A stretch of DNA of 16,139 nt, from contig DASVBJ010000262.1 in assembly GCA_036375895.1 (NCBI GenBank), positions 1 through 16,139 on the forward strand, in the 5' to 3' direction. The notes under the pieces were generated by a model that was not told where the DNA came from, ran no database searches, and was given only the letters and a program-made list of their open reading frames with translations. The position numbers and the translations under genes are program-made. This document shows positions 7,518 through 14,591 of this stretch, piece by piece. Within the stretch, counting starts at the first letter, position 1. Each line of letters opens with the position of its first letter. This stretch comes from DASVBJ01 sp036375895. Its GTDB lineage: Bacteria; Actinomycetota; Actinomycetes; JACCUZ01.

Positions 7518-7546
7518 CGTAAACCCAGTCCTAAAGCGCCCCTAAA
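7518..7546 (-). promoter_or_regulatory. TTTA direct-repeat array upstream of the flavocytochrome
   Basis: On the minus strand there are three half-sites: TTTAGG (7541-7546), TTTAGG (7530-7535) and TTTACG (7518-7523), with starts 11 and 12 bases apart. One helical turn between same-facing sites is typical of OmpR/PhoB-type response regulators. The array lies 73-101 bases upstream of the GTG. No response-regulator gene is in the window. Confidence 0.5.
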
Positions 7547-7569
7547 CAGTGCGGTCCCGCCGCCCTCGT

Positions 7570-7589
7570 GCCGGGCAAGGCGACCCGGC
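7570..7589 (-). terminator. Candidate hairpin after the glutaredoxin-like gene
   Basis: GCCGGG (7570-7575) pairs with CCCGGC (7584-7589) around an 8-base loop, 21 bases beyond the stop of the glutaredoxin-like gene. A perfect 10-base palindrome, CGGACGTCCG (7591-7600), lies between hairpin and stop. There is no T-run. Confidence 0.35.
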
Positions 7590-7609
7590 GCGGACGTCCG
7601 GCAGGACAG

Positions 7610-7858
7610 TCAGGAGGTGAGCGCGACGCGCAGCCGGTCCTCGGAGACCCGCCAGAAGTCGTGCGGTGACCCGTCGACCAGGGTGACCGGGATCTGCTCC
7701 CAGTACCGCTCGTGCAGGGCGGGGTCGTCGAGGATGCTGACCTCCTCCCACCCCACACCCAGCTCGGCGGCGACCCGGGCGACGACCTCCCGGGCGTCGT
7801 CGCAGAGGTGGCAGCCGGGCTTGCCGATGAGGGTGATGCGCACGGCCGGGCCGCTCAC
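7610..7858 (-). CDS. Glutaredoxin-like thiol-disulfide protein
   Basis: This 82-residue thioredoxin-fold protein opens with a beta strand (VRITLIGKPGCHLCDD) carrying the CxxC pair C16 and C19. The segment IPVTLVDG, containing the conserved cis-proline position of the fold, follows. Length and sequence fit the small DUF836/glutaredoxin-like family. A homologue lies just upstream of hemA in mycobacteria as I recall. The GTG start at 7856-7858 overlaps the stop of the acyl-CoA synthetase as GTGA, so it is probably translated by coupling. The redox partner is unknown. Confidence 0.85.
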   Translation of the reverse strand: MSGPAVRITLIGKPGCHLCDDAREVVARVAAELGVGWEEVSILDDPALHERYWEQIPVTLVDGSPHDFWRVSEDRLRVALTS

Positions 7859-9402
7859 GACGTACGCCGCTCCGCCGCGCGCAGCCGGCCCTTCGCGACC
7901 TTCCCGGTCGCCGAGTGGGGCAGCTCGGTCACGATCTGGACGATCGTGGGGCGCTTGAAGCGGGCAAGCCGCTGCGCGCAGTACGCCGTGACGTCCTCGG
8001 GCCGCAGGGTCGCACCCTCGACCGGGACGACGTACGCCTTGACCGCCTCCCCGGTGTAGGGGTGCGGCACCGCGATCACGGCGGCCTCGGCCACGTCCGG
8101 GTGCTCGGCGATGACGTCCTCGACCTCGCGGGGGTAGACGTTGAAGCCGCTGACCAGGACGAGCTCCTTGCGCCGGTCGACCAGGAAGAGGTCACCGTCC
8201 TCGTCCGCGTAGGCGACGTCGCCCGTGGCGAACCAGCCCTGGGCGTCCGGACCACCGGACGCATCCGGCCAGTAGCCCGAGAACAGGTTGTCGCCGCGCA
8301 CCAGGATCTCTCCCGGGTCGTCGTCCTCCACCTCGGCGCCCGACTCGTCGACGAGTCGCACCTCGATCCCGGGCACCGGCCGCCCCACGGAGCCAGGCTT
8401 GACCTTCTCGGACGCGAGCGTGCTGGTGACCACCGGGGCCGTCTCGGTCAGCCCGTAGCCCTCGCGGATGACGACACCCGTCAGGGTCTCCACCTGCTCG
8501 AGCACGGCGGGCGGCAGCGGCGAGGCGCCGGACACCAGCAGCCGCACGTCCCGAAGGCCGGTGGCGAGGTCGAGCTCGTCGGCGAGGTTGGCCCAGGCGA
8601 CGTACATCGGCGGTGCGCCCGGGATGTTCGTCACCCCCGCGGCCCGGACCAGCTCGAGCGTCTCGCGCGGCTCGAACCGGTCGGCGAGCACGGAGGTCGC
8701 GCCAGTGCGGGCAGCCAGCCCGAGGCCCGCGTTGAGCCCGTAGATGTGGAAGAGCGGCAGCACGAGCAGCACCACGTCGTCCTCGCGCATCGGCGCGGGG
8801 TCGAGGGCCAGGCACTGCTCGACGTTCGCGAGCAGCGCCCGGTGGCTGAGCATGGCGCCCTTGGGACGGCCGCTGGTGCCCGAGGTGTAGAGCAGCACGG
8901 CGAGGTCCTCGCCGCCGCGCGCCGCCGACACCGGGCCGCTGCCGCGGCCGGCCCCGACCAGCGCGTCCAGGCCGGCCGGGTCGACCAGCGCCCGGTGGGT
9001 GCTCGCGACCGCCAGCTCGGCGGCCTGCTGGGTCGACTCCTCGCAGAACACCGCCTTGGCGTCGGCGTCGCCGACGAGCCGGCCCATCTCGTGCCCGGTG
9101 TAGCCCGTGTTGACCGGCACCGCGACCAGCCCCGCGCGCAGGATGGCGAAGTAGGCGGTGACGAACGCTGGCGTGTTGGACAGGGCCAGGGCGACCCGGT
9201 CGCCCGGCTGCAGCCGGAGGTCGGGCCCGAGCCGGGAGGCAAGGGCATCGACGTCCGCGTCGAGAGCGGCCCAGGTGGTGCGGCTCGGCCGCGGGCCGGC
9301 CACGACGAGCGCGTCGGCGTCGCCGCGCCTGGCCGCGCTGGCCCTCACGTGGTCGGCAAGGTTCGCCCTGGGTGCGGTTCCGACGGTCTCCGTGACGGCC
9401 AC
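7855..9402 (-). CDS. AMP-dependent fatty-acid (acyl-CoA) synthetase/ligase
   Basis: The 515-residue enzyme of the ANL superfamily adenylates a carboxylic acid with ATP and transfers it to CoA. The P-loop is YTSGTSGRPKG at 172-182. Further motifs are EGYGLTETAPV, GWFATGDVAYADEDGDLFLVDR (hinge aspartate and arginine) and the C-terminal catalytic lysine in SATGKVAKGRLR. This suits a FadD-like ligase, but chain length cannot be read from sequence by eye. The frame is open further upstream, but family similarity begins shortly after the GTG at 9400-9402. No ribosome site is evident, and a CAGACT about 7 bases upstream raises the possibility of a leaderless message. It overlaps the glutaredoxin-like gene by 4 bases, an unusual pairing. 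Confidence 0.88.
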   Translation of the reverse strand: MAVTETVGTAPRANLADHVRASAARRGDADALVVAGPRPSRTTWAALDADVDALASRLGPDLRLQPGDRVALALSNTPAFVTAYFAILRAGLVAVPVNTGYTGHEMGRLVGDADAKAVFCEESTQQAAELAVASTHRALVDPAGLDALVGAGRGSGPVSAARGGEDLAVLLYTSGTSGRPKGAMLSHRALLANVEQCLALDPAPMREDDVVLLVLPLFHIYGLNAGLGLAARTGATSVLADRFEPRETLELVRAAGVTNIPGAPPMYVAWANLADELDLATGLRDVRLLVSGASPLPPAVLEQVETLTGVVIREGYGLTETAPVVTSTLASEKVKPGSVGRPVPGIEVRLVDESGAEVEDDDPGEILVRGDNLFSGYWPDASGGPDAQGWFATGDVAYADEDGDLFLVDRRKELVLVSGFNVYPREVEDVIAEHPDVAEAAVIAVPHPYTGEAVKAYVVPVEGATLRPEDVTAYCAQRLARFKRPTIVQIVTELPHSATGKVAKGRLRAAERRTS

Positions 9403-9439
9403 GACCCGAGTCTGGCACAGCGAAAGAGCGGCTCGACAA

Positions 9440-9453
9440 CCGATCCAAATCGG
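9440..9453. promoter_or_regulatory. Inverted repeat in the divergent promoter region
   Basis: CCGAT-CCAA-ATCGG is a perfect 5-base inverted repeat with a 4-base centre. It lies between the divergently transcribed acyl-CoA synthetase (start 9402) and CAP-domain gene (start 9500). An operator is plausible, but no family can be named. Confidence 0.35.
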
Positions 9454-9499
9454 GCCCGACGGACTCAAGCCCAGCGGGTCAGCCCCCGACACCAATGTC

Positions 9500-10216
9500 A
9501 TGAGCACCACGCGCCGCGTCGTCGGGGTCCTGGGCTCGGTGGCGCTCGTCGTCGGCTCGCTGGTCGGCGCGGCGGCCTCCCCGGCAGCGGCCACGGGGTC
9601 CGGCACCAGCACCATGCTGTCCGCGGTGAACGCGTCCAGGGCGAGCGCCGGGCGCACGCCGTTGACGCTGAAGTCCGACCTGTCGTCGGTGGCCTACAGC
9701 TGGTCGCAGAAGATGGCCGCGAGCGGGACCCTCAAGCACAACCCGAACCTCACGTCCCAGGTGACCAACTGGCGATGGGTCGGGGAGAACGTCGGCTACG
9801 GTCCGGACGTGAAGACCGTGGAGGCCGCCTTCATGGCCTCTCCCGCGCACCGCGCGAACATCCTCGACGCGGACTACACGCAGATCGGCATCGGCATCGT
9901 CGTGAGCGGCGGCCGGGTGTGGGTCACGCAGGTGTTCCGCCAGCCGAGGACGGTCACCTCGGCGACGACCACCCGCACGGTGACCACGACACGGAAGGCC
10001 ACCACGACCACGAGCGGCCGCCGCCCGGCGGCCCGCAGCGCCGCGCCCGCGCCGCGCGCCGTCGCCAAGGCGCCCGCGAGGGCCGCGCCGACGGCAGCCG
10101 AGCTGCTGGCCCGGCGGATCACGGCTGCCGGCAGGCAGGCCCGCGCCGGTCGCGGAGCCGACCCGCTGGCCGCCGCGATCGGGTGGAGCGACGCCATGCG
10201 CACGGTCGGCGGCTGA
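9500..10216 (+). CDS. Secreted CAP/SCP-domain protein
   Basis: The protein has 238 residues. Residues 1 to about 31 form a signal peptide: basic TTRR, a hydrophobic core, then a cleavage region SPAAATG. Residues about 36-148 are a CAP (SCP/PR-1-like) domain with an N-terminal helix (MLSAVNASRASAG), H80, E96 in GENVGYG, H117 in SPAHRANIL, and the closing strands IGIGIVV and VWVTQVF. The tail, about 150-238, is rich in Thr, Ala, Pro and Arg and probably disordered or wall-associated. The role of bacterial CAP proteins is mostly unknown. The ATG at 9500 is chosen because the signal peptide follows at once, although the frame extends upstream. No clear ribosome site is visible. Confidence 0.85.
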   Translation: MSTTRRVVGVLGSVALVVGSLVGAAASPAAATGSGTSTMLSAVNASRASAGRTPLTLKSDLSSVAYSWSQKMAASGTLKHNPNLTSQVTNWRWVGENVGYGPDVKTVEAAFMASPAHRANILDADYTQIGIGIVVSGGRVWVTQVFRQPRTVTSATTTRTVTTTRKATTTTSGRRPAARSAAPAPRAVAKAPARAAPTAAELLARRITAAGRQARAGRGADPLAAAIGWSDAMRTVGG

Positions 10217-10231
10217 CCACCCCGCGCTGGC

Positions 10232-10237
10232 TACGCT
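10232..10237 (+). promoter_or_regulatory. -10 box for a probably leaderless HAD message
   Basis: TACGCT ends 7 bases before the ATG of the HAD gene, with no ribosome site between. This is the arrangement of leaderless actinobacterial genes. No -35 box is recognisable. Confidence 0.4.
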
Positions 10238-10244
10238 TTCCGCC

Positions 10245-11126
10245 ATGGCATCCCGGTGGCGGCGCAGGCGGGCGGCCCACCACCGCGACGCGGTGGTCGC
10301 CGGCCAGGCCGCCGCCGCGGCGGCCGCGGTCGAGGACGCCCTCGCCGTTCCCCTCGACCCGCACGCCGCAGCCTTCTTCGACGTCGACAACACCGTCATG
10401 CAGGGCGCGTCGATCTTCCACCTGGCGCGTGGCCTCTATGCGCGCAAGTTCTTCACCGGCCGGGACATCGGGCGATTCGCGTGGCAGCAGGCCAAGTTCC
10501 GACTGCTCGGCCGCGAGGACCTCGACCACGTGCAACAGGCACGGGAGAGCGCCCTGTCCTTCGCCGCCGGACACACCGTCGACGAGCTGACCGAGATCGG
10601 GGAGGAGATCTTCGACGAGGTCATGGCCGCCAAGATCTGGCCCGGCACCCGGGCGCTGGCCCAGATGCACCTCGACGCGGGGCAGCGGGTCTGGCTCGTC
10701 ACGGCCACCCCCGTCGAGGTGGCCACCGTGATCGCCCGCCGGCTCGGCCTGACCGGGGCGCTGGGGACGGTCTCCGAGACCGTCGACGGCATCTACACCG
10801 GGCGGCTGGTCGGGGAGATCCTGCACGGCGTGGCCAAGGCGGAGGCCGTCCGGGCGCTCGCCGAGCGGGAGGGGCTGGACCTGTCCCGGTGCGCGGCGTA
10901 CAGCGACTCCGCCAACGACCTGCCGATGCTCTCGCTGGTCGGGCAGCCGTGCGCCATCAACCCCGACTCCCGGCTGCGCGCACACGCCAGGGCGCAGGGC
11001 TGGCGGGTGCGCGACTACCGCACCGGCCGGAAGGCTGCCAAGATCGGCGTCCCGACCGCCGCCGGGATCGGCGCCGCGGCGGGCGCCGTGGCCGCGGGGC
11101 TGGCCGTCCGGCGCCGCTCGAGGTGA
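10245..11126 (+). CDS. HAD-IB family phosphatase (SerB1/CicA-like)
   Basis: The 293-residue hydrolase has all four HAD motifs: D46 and D48 in FFDVDNT, T153 in LVTATP, K198, and D221 with D225 in YSDSANDLPML. A helical cap lies between the first two motifs. Family members remove phosphate from small phosphomonoesters. The substrate is not evident, and phosphoserine is only one possibility. The N-terminus is very basic (RWRRRRAAHHR). The C-terminus has a Gly/Ala hydrophobic stretch (about 265-287) ending RRRSR, which may attach it to the membrane. HAD-IB genes commonly neighbour lysophospholipid acyltransferases, and one lies 2.2 kb away here, so a role in phospholipid synthesis is possible. 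Confidence 0.88.
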   Translation: MASRWRRRRAAHHRDAVVAGQAAAAAAAVEDALAVPLDPHAAAFFDVDNTVMQGASIFHLARGLYARKFFTGRDIGRFAWQQAKFRLLGREDLDHVQQARESALSFAAGHTVDELTEIGEEIFDEVMAAKIWPGTRALAQMHLDAGQRVWLVTATPVEVATVIARRLGLTGALGTVSETVDGIYTGRLVGEILHGVAKAEAVRALAEREGLDLSRCAAYSDSANDLPMLSLVGQPCAINPDSRLRAHARAQGWRVRDYRTGRKAAKIGVPTAAGIGAAAGAVAAGLAVRRRSR

Positions 11127-11141
11127 GGCGTACCTGCGGAT

Positions 11142-11171
11142 TTGGCCTTCTTTGTTACCCGCGGGTACGGT
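11142..11171 (+). promoter_or_regulatory. Promoter and 12-base palindrome upstream of the BldN-like sigma gene
   Basis: TTGGCC (11142-11147), an 18-base spacer and TACGGT (11166-11171) form a plausible promoter. TACCCGCGGGTA (11156-11167) is a perfect palindrome whose last two bases are the first two of the -10 box. The wider site GTTACC-CGCG-GGTACG closely resembles that upstream of the epimerase gene. It does not fit the BldD consensus, which has an odd-length centre. Confidence 0.5.
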
Positions 11172-11251
11172 TGGGGGAATCGAGACGTTCGTCACACCGG
11201 ACGCACGGGTAGACCCAACGAGACTCTCCTACATCCCCGGAAAGGAGAGGC

Positions 11252-12010
11252 GTGACACGCCCAGTCGCCGCCGACCGGCAGGCGCTCGACTGCCTGCGGG
11301 CCCTGGTGGCCGCGGCCCGTACCGGGCTCGTGCCGGCCACCGACTGCATCGCGCCTGCGGGCGCCGGCCTGCCCAGTCGGCCCGGCCTGCTGGCGATGTC
11401 TCGCGCCTCCGGCACCCTCACCCCCGGCACGACGGGCGGCGGCGACCGGCCCGACGACCCCGAGCACGAGCGCCTGGTCGCGTTGGTCACCCTCGCCCAG
11501 CAGGGCGACGGTGAGGCCTTCGGGCAGATCTACGACCGCTACGTCGACCAGGTCTACCGCTACCTCTACTACCGGCTCGGCTCCCACCCGCTGGCCGAGG
11601 ACCTCACGTCCGAGACGTTCCTGCGCGCGCTGCGCCGCATCGACTCGTTCAGCTGGCAGGGACGCGACATCGGCGCCTGGTTCGTGACGATCGCGCGCAA
11701 CCTGGTGGCCGACCACTTCAAGTCCAGCCGCTTCCGCCTCGAGGTGAGCACCGGCGACATCCTCGACGCTGACCGCGCCGACGACGGCATCGAGGACCAG
11801 GTCCTCGAGCGGCTGGAGAACGCCGCGCTCCTCGAGGCGGTGCGCCAGCTCAAGCCTGAGCAGCAGGAGTGCATCGTCCTGCGGTTCCTCCAGGGCCTGT
11901 CCGTGGCCGAGACCGCGGCCGTCATGCGCAGGTCGGACGGTGCGATCAAGCAGCTGCAGCTGCGGGCCGTCCGCGCGCTGTCCAAGCTTCTCCCCGAGCA
12001 GACGCGATGA
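11252..12010 (+). CDS. bldN: ECF-type RNA polymerase sigma factor, BldN-like
   Basis: The 252-residue sigma factor has region 2 at about 80-160 (FGQIYDRYVDQVYRYLYYRLG, split by AEDLTSETFLRALRRI, then DIGAWFVTIARNLVADHFKSS) and region 4 at about 193-248 (KPEQQECIVLRFLQGLSVAE, DGAIKQLQLRAV). The blocks HFKSSRFRLEV, LRFLQGLSVAETA and LTSETFLRALRRI match Streptomyces BldN as I recall it. About 70 extra N-terminal residues precede region 2. In Streptomyces BldN is made with such a pro-sequence, which is removed. The GTG at 11252 has AAAGGAG close upstream, which supports translation of the extension. An internal ATG at 11396 would give a form lacking most of it. The anti-sigma gene follows 103 bases downstream. 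In Streptomyces BldN directs aerial-mycelium genes. Its role here is unknown. Confidence 0.88.
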   Translation: MTRPVAADRQALDCLRALVAAARTGLVPATDCIAPAGAGLPSRPGLLAMSRASGTLTPGTTGGGDRPDDPEHERLVALVTLAQQGDGEAFGQIYDRYVDQVYRYLYYRLGSHPLAEDLTSETFLRALRRIDSFSWQGRDIGAWFVTIARNLVADHFKSSRFRLEVSTGDILDADRADDGIEDQVLERLENAALLEAVRQLKPEQQECIVLRFLQGLSVAETAAVMRRSDGAIKQLQLRAVRALSKLLPEQTR

Positions 12011-12023
12011 TCCGGCCACTGCC

Positions 12024-12051
12024 CGTAACCAACGCATCCAACCCTCGTTCA
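12024..12051 (+). promoter_or_regulatory. Candidate BldN-dependent promoter of the anti-sigma gene
   Basis: CGTAAC (12024-12029), exactly 16 bases, then CGTTCA (12046-12051). The BldN promoter consensus I recall from Streptomyces is CGTAAC-N16-CGTTGA or close to it. The match falls in the gap between sigma and anti-sigma genes and is followed by about 62 bases to the ATG. Confidence 0.7.
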
Positions 12052-12113
12052 CAGGGCGGGTCCGGGCTGCAGGGTCCGGGGCGTGACGAGAACTGCCGAG
12101 GGGGTGCCAGCGG

Positions 12114-13295
12114 ATGATCAGGGAACGTCTTGCCACACCGGCCGAGCGCCGGCGCGCGCAGGACTTCGCTGCACTTGTCGAGGGCGCTCGCCGCACGGGT
12201 GACCGCGACCTCGAGTCCTTGGCCGCGCTCGTCACATCCCTGCGCCCGGTCCCCCTGACACCCGACGCCGGCTTCAAGGCCGATCTCCGCGCCCGGCTGG
12301 TCGCCGAGGCAGCCGCTCCCGCCGCTGCGCCCGCGGGACTGGTGCCGGAGCAGCGGCGCGCACCGGGCTCCCACGCCGCGCACCGGATCCGCCGCGGTGT
12401 CGCCGCCGGGCTCGCCGTGGCGCTGATCGGCGCGGCCGGCACGGCCGCGGCCAGCACCCGGGCACTCCCGGGCGACGCCCTTTACGGCCTGAAGCGCGGC
12501 ATCGAGGACGTCCAGCTCGCCCTGGCCGGCTCCGACCTCGGCCGCGGCCGCGAGCTCCTCGACCAGGCCCGTCACCGGCTGGCGGAGGCGGAGGCCCTCG
12601 CGGCCTCGTCCGACGCGCGCTCCCCCGAGACACGGGAGGGCATCGACAACGCCCTCACCGACCTCGGCGCCGACGTCCGCGCCGCCACGGAGGCGATGGA
12701 CTCCTCGTACCGCGAGACGGGCGACCCCGCGGGGCTCGTCGAGCTCGACCGGTTCGCCGTCGAGGAGCAGGTGCGGCTGCGAGACCTCATGGCGCTGCTC
12801 GACCCTGCGCTGCGCGAGCGGGCCCGTGGCGTCGCCGAGCTGCTCGCCCAGCTGCACAACGCGGTGACGGCCGTGACCGGCACCGGTGAGGCGGCGCTCG
12901 TCACCGGCACCGGCACCACCTCGGGCCGGCAGACCCTCCTCGCCGTCGGCGACGGCTGGGCCGTGAGCAGGCTCTCGAGCCGGCTCGGGACGGTGACCGG
13001 CAGCGTCTCGGGACTCACCGACGGCGGCGGCGGGCCTCAGGACAGCGGCTCCTCCTCGGGCGGTGACCTCGTCGGCGGCGTCACCGGCGTCACCGGCACG
13101 GTCGACGGCGTCACCGGCACCGCCACCAGCAGCCCGCTCGGCGGGCTTGTCACCGGTGGGGCGAAGACGTCCTCCACGTCGTCGCCGCTGGCCTCGGCCT
13201 CGGACCCCCTACCGAGTGTGGCCCTCACGACCGCGGTGCCGACGGTGTCCGTCGGCGTGCCCTGCGTCCCGGTGCCACCCGCCACCAGCTGCTGA
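12114..13295 (+). CDS. rsbN: RsbN-type membrane anti-sigma factor (DUF5667)
   Basis: The 393-residue protein has a cytoplasmic N-terminal helical region (about 1-62: RRRAQDFAALVEGARR, PLTPDAGFKADLRARLVAEA), the probable sigma-binding part. A single membrane helix follows at about 95-114 (GVAAGLAVALIGAAGTAAAS). The DUF5667 domain outside the cell starts with STRALPGDALYGLKRGIED and has helical heptads to about 240. The ALPGD-LYGLKRG block matches Streptomyces RsbN from memory. The last 150 residues are low-complexity Gly/Ser/Thr/Val with repeated VTG triplets and end in two cysteines. The ATG at 12114 follows GAGGGGG by 9 bases. By analogy it holds the sigma factor at the membrane until released. 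Confidence 0.85.
   Translation: MIRERLATPAERRRAQDFAALVEGARRTGDRDLESLAALVTSLRPVPLTPDAGFKADLRARLVAEAAAPAAAPAGLVPEQRRAPGSHAAHRIRRGVAAGLAVALIGAAGTAAASTRALPGDALYGLKRGIEDVQLALAGSDLGRGRELLDQARHRLAEAEALAASSDARSPETREGIDNALTDLGADVRAATEAMDSSYRETGDPAGLVELDRFAVEEQVRLRDLMALLDPALRERARGVAELLAQLHNAVTAVTGTGEAALVTGTGTTSGRQTLLAVGDGWAVSRLSSRLGTVTGSVSGLTDGGGGPQDSGSSSGGDLVGGVTGVTGTVDGVTGTATSSPLGGLVTGGAKTSSTSSPLASASDPLPSVALTTAVPTVSVGVPCVPVPPATSC
13075..13122 (+). repeat. GTCACCGGC repeats coding for VTG triplets
   Basis: GTCACCGGC recurs several times in frame within the anti-sigma gene, and related copies occur from 12870. They encode the Val-Thr-Gly-rich tail outside the cell. Copy number could vary by slippage. 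Confidence 0.5.
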
Positions 13296-13331
13296 CCCGG
13301 CCCGCGTGGCCTCTGGGAGAGGCGTGCCGGG
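13296..13331. terminator. Shared two-part hairpin between convergent genes
   Basis: An outer stem CCCGGC (13296-13301) with GCCGGG (13326-13331) encloses an inner stem GCCTCT (13309-13314) with AGAGGC (13318-13323) and a GGG loop. The structure exactly fills the 36 bases between the two convergent stop codons, so it would serve both strands. No T-run is present. Confidence 0.6.
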
Positions 13332-14591
13332 CTAGAAGAACACCGACCGGCGGTGCATGAGCAGTCGGTAGAGCGTGTGCTGGATCGTCTCGCGCACCTG
13401 GTCAGTCAGGTTGAACACCAGCATCGGGTCGTCGGCGGCGGCGTGGCCGTAGACGTCGGTCGGCAGGGGCTCACCGAACTCGATGATCCACTTGCTCGGC
13501 AACGGCACCATGCCCAGCGGGCCAAGCCACGGGAACGTCGGCGTGATCGGCACGTAGGGCAGCCCGAGCAGCCGGGCCAGCGTCTTCATGTTGCCGATGA
13601 TCGGGTAGATCTCCTCGGCCCCGACGATCGAGCAGGGCACGATCGGTACGCCGGTGCGCAGCGCCGCCGACACGAAGCCGCCGCGGCCGAACCGCTGCAG
13701 CTTGTAGCGCTCCGAGAACGGCTTTCCGATGCCCTTGAACCCTTCGGGCCACACACCGACGACGTCGCCACGGCGCAGCAGCCGCTCGGCATCGGCGTTG
13801 CAGGCGAGGGTGGTGCCGGTCTTGCGCGCCAGCTCGCCGACCACCGGCGTCTTGAACACCAGGTCGGCGCCCAGCATCCGCAGGTGGCGGTGGGCCGGGT
13901 GGTGGTCGAGCAGGGCGAGCTGGGTCATGATCGAGTCGAGCGGGATCGTGCCGGAGTGGTTGGCCACCACCAGCGCACCACCCTCGGACGGCACGTTCTC
14001 GACGCCTCGGGTCTCGACCCGGAAGTACCTCTCGTAGAGAGGACGCATGCCCGCGAGCAGCACCTTGTCCGTGAGCTCGGGGTCGAAACCGAACTCGTCG
14101 ACCTCGTAGTCGCCGGTGATGCGCCGCCGGAGGAAGGCCAACGCGCCCGCGACCCGGTGCTCCCAGTCGTGGGGCGCTGTGGCGCCCGGTTCGCTCGCGG
14201 CCGCGAGCTCGTCGAAGTCCGCGGGAGGGCCGCTGGGCTCGGTCGGGGGTGCGGTCGGGGGCTCGGTCGGGGGCTCGGTGCGCTGCTCGGCGCCCCGGTC
14301 GGCGGAGGGACGGCGGGAGGTCGTGGCGCGCGGCCGGGTCGGGCCGGCAGTGGCGCCCTTCGACCCGCCAGCCGGGGTCCGGCGGCGCGGCGTCGGCCGG
14401 GACTCCTTCTCACCACCGGTCGGCGGCGGTGTCGCCGCCGCGGCGGCCTCGTCGAGGAGCGGGGTCGTCGTACGTCGCCGTGCGCGCTCGCCGGTCGCCC
14501 GGGCGGCACCCGCCGCCACGGCGTCCCGGGCGGAGGGTGCACCACGACGCGGCCGGTCCGCACCGATGGGGATCACGCGTGCGTCAGCCAC
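13332..14591 (-). CDS. Lysophospholipid/glycerolipid acyltransferase (PlsC-like, MGAT-type)
   Basis: The 419-residue protein is predicted to transfer acyl groups to a glycerolipid. The catalytic block is NHSGTIPLDS (H212, D219), a longer spacing than the classical HX4D but as found in the LPLAT MGAT-like branch. GVWPEGFKGIGKPFSERYKL and VPIVPCSIVGAEEIYPIIGN follow. Residues 1 to about 140 are a disordered Arg/Pro/Thr/Ala-rich extension with repeated TEPP units. GTG at 14591 overlaps the epimerase stop by 8 bases and has GGGGGAGG 4 bases upstream. With the upstream epimerase it forms a coupled pair conserved in actinobacteria (Rv0501-Rv0502 as I recall). The actual lipid substrate is unknown. 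Confidence 0.87.
   Translation of the reverse strand: MADARVIPIGADRPRRGAPSARDAVAAGAARATGERARRRTTTPLLDEAAAAATPPPTGGEKESRPTPRRRTPAGGSKGATAGPTRPRATTSRRPSADRGAEQRTEPPTEPPTAPPTEPSGPPADFDELAAASEPGATAPHDWEHRVAGALAFLRRRITGDYEVDEFGFDPELTDKVLLAGMRPLYERYFRVETRGVENVPSEGGALVVANHSGTIPLDSIMTQLALLDHHPAHRHLRMLGADLVFKTPVVGELARKTGTTLACNADAERLLRRGDVVGVWPEGFKGIGKPFSERYKLQRFGRGGFVSAALRTGVPIVPCSIVGAEEIYPIIGNMKTLARLLGLPYVPITPTFPWLGPLGMVPLPSKWIIEFGEPLPTDVYGHAAADDPMLVFNLTDQVRETIQHTLYRLLMHRRSVFF

Noticed and set aside
7915..10590. Plus-strand reading frame of 891 codons
   Set aside because: It runs antisense to the acyl-CoA synthetase and out of frame through the CAP and HAD genes, all of which have intact family motifs.
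11156..11167. BldD-binding site upstream of the sigma gene
   Set aside because: The palindrome has an even centre, one base longer between AC and GT than the BldD consensus.
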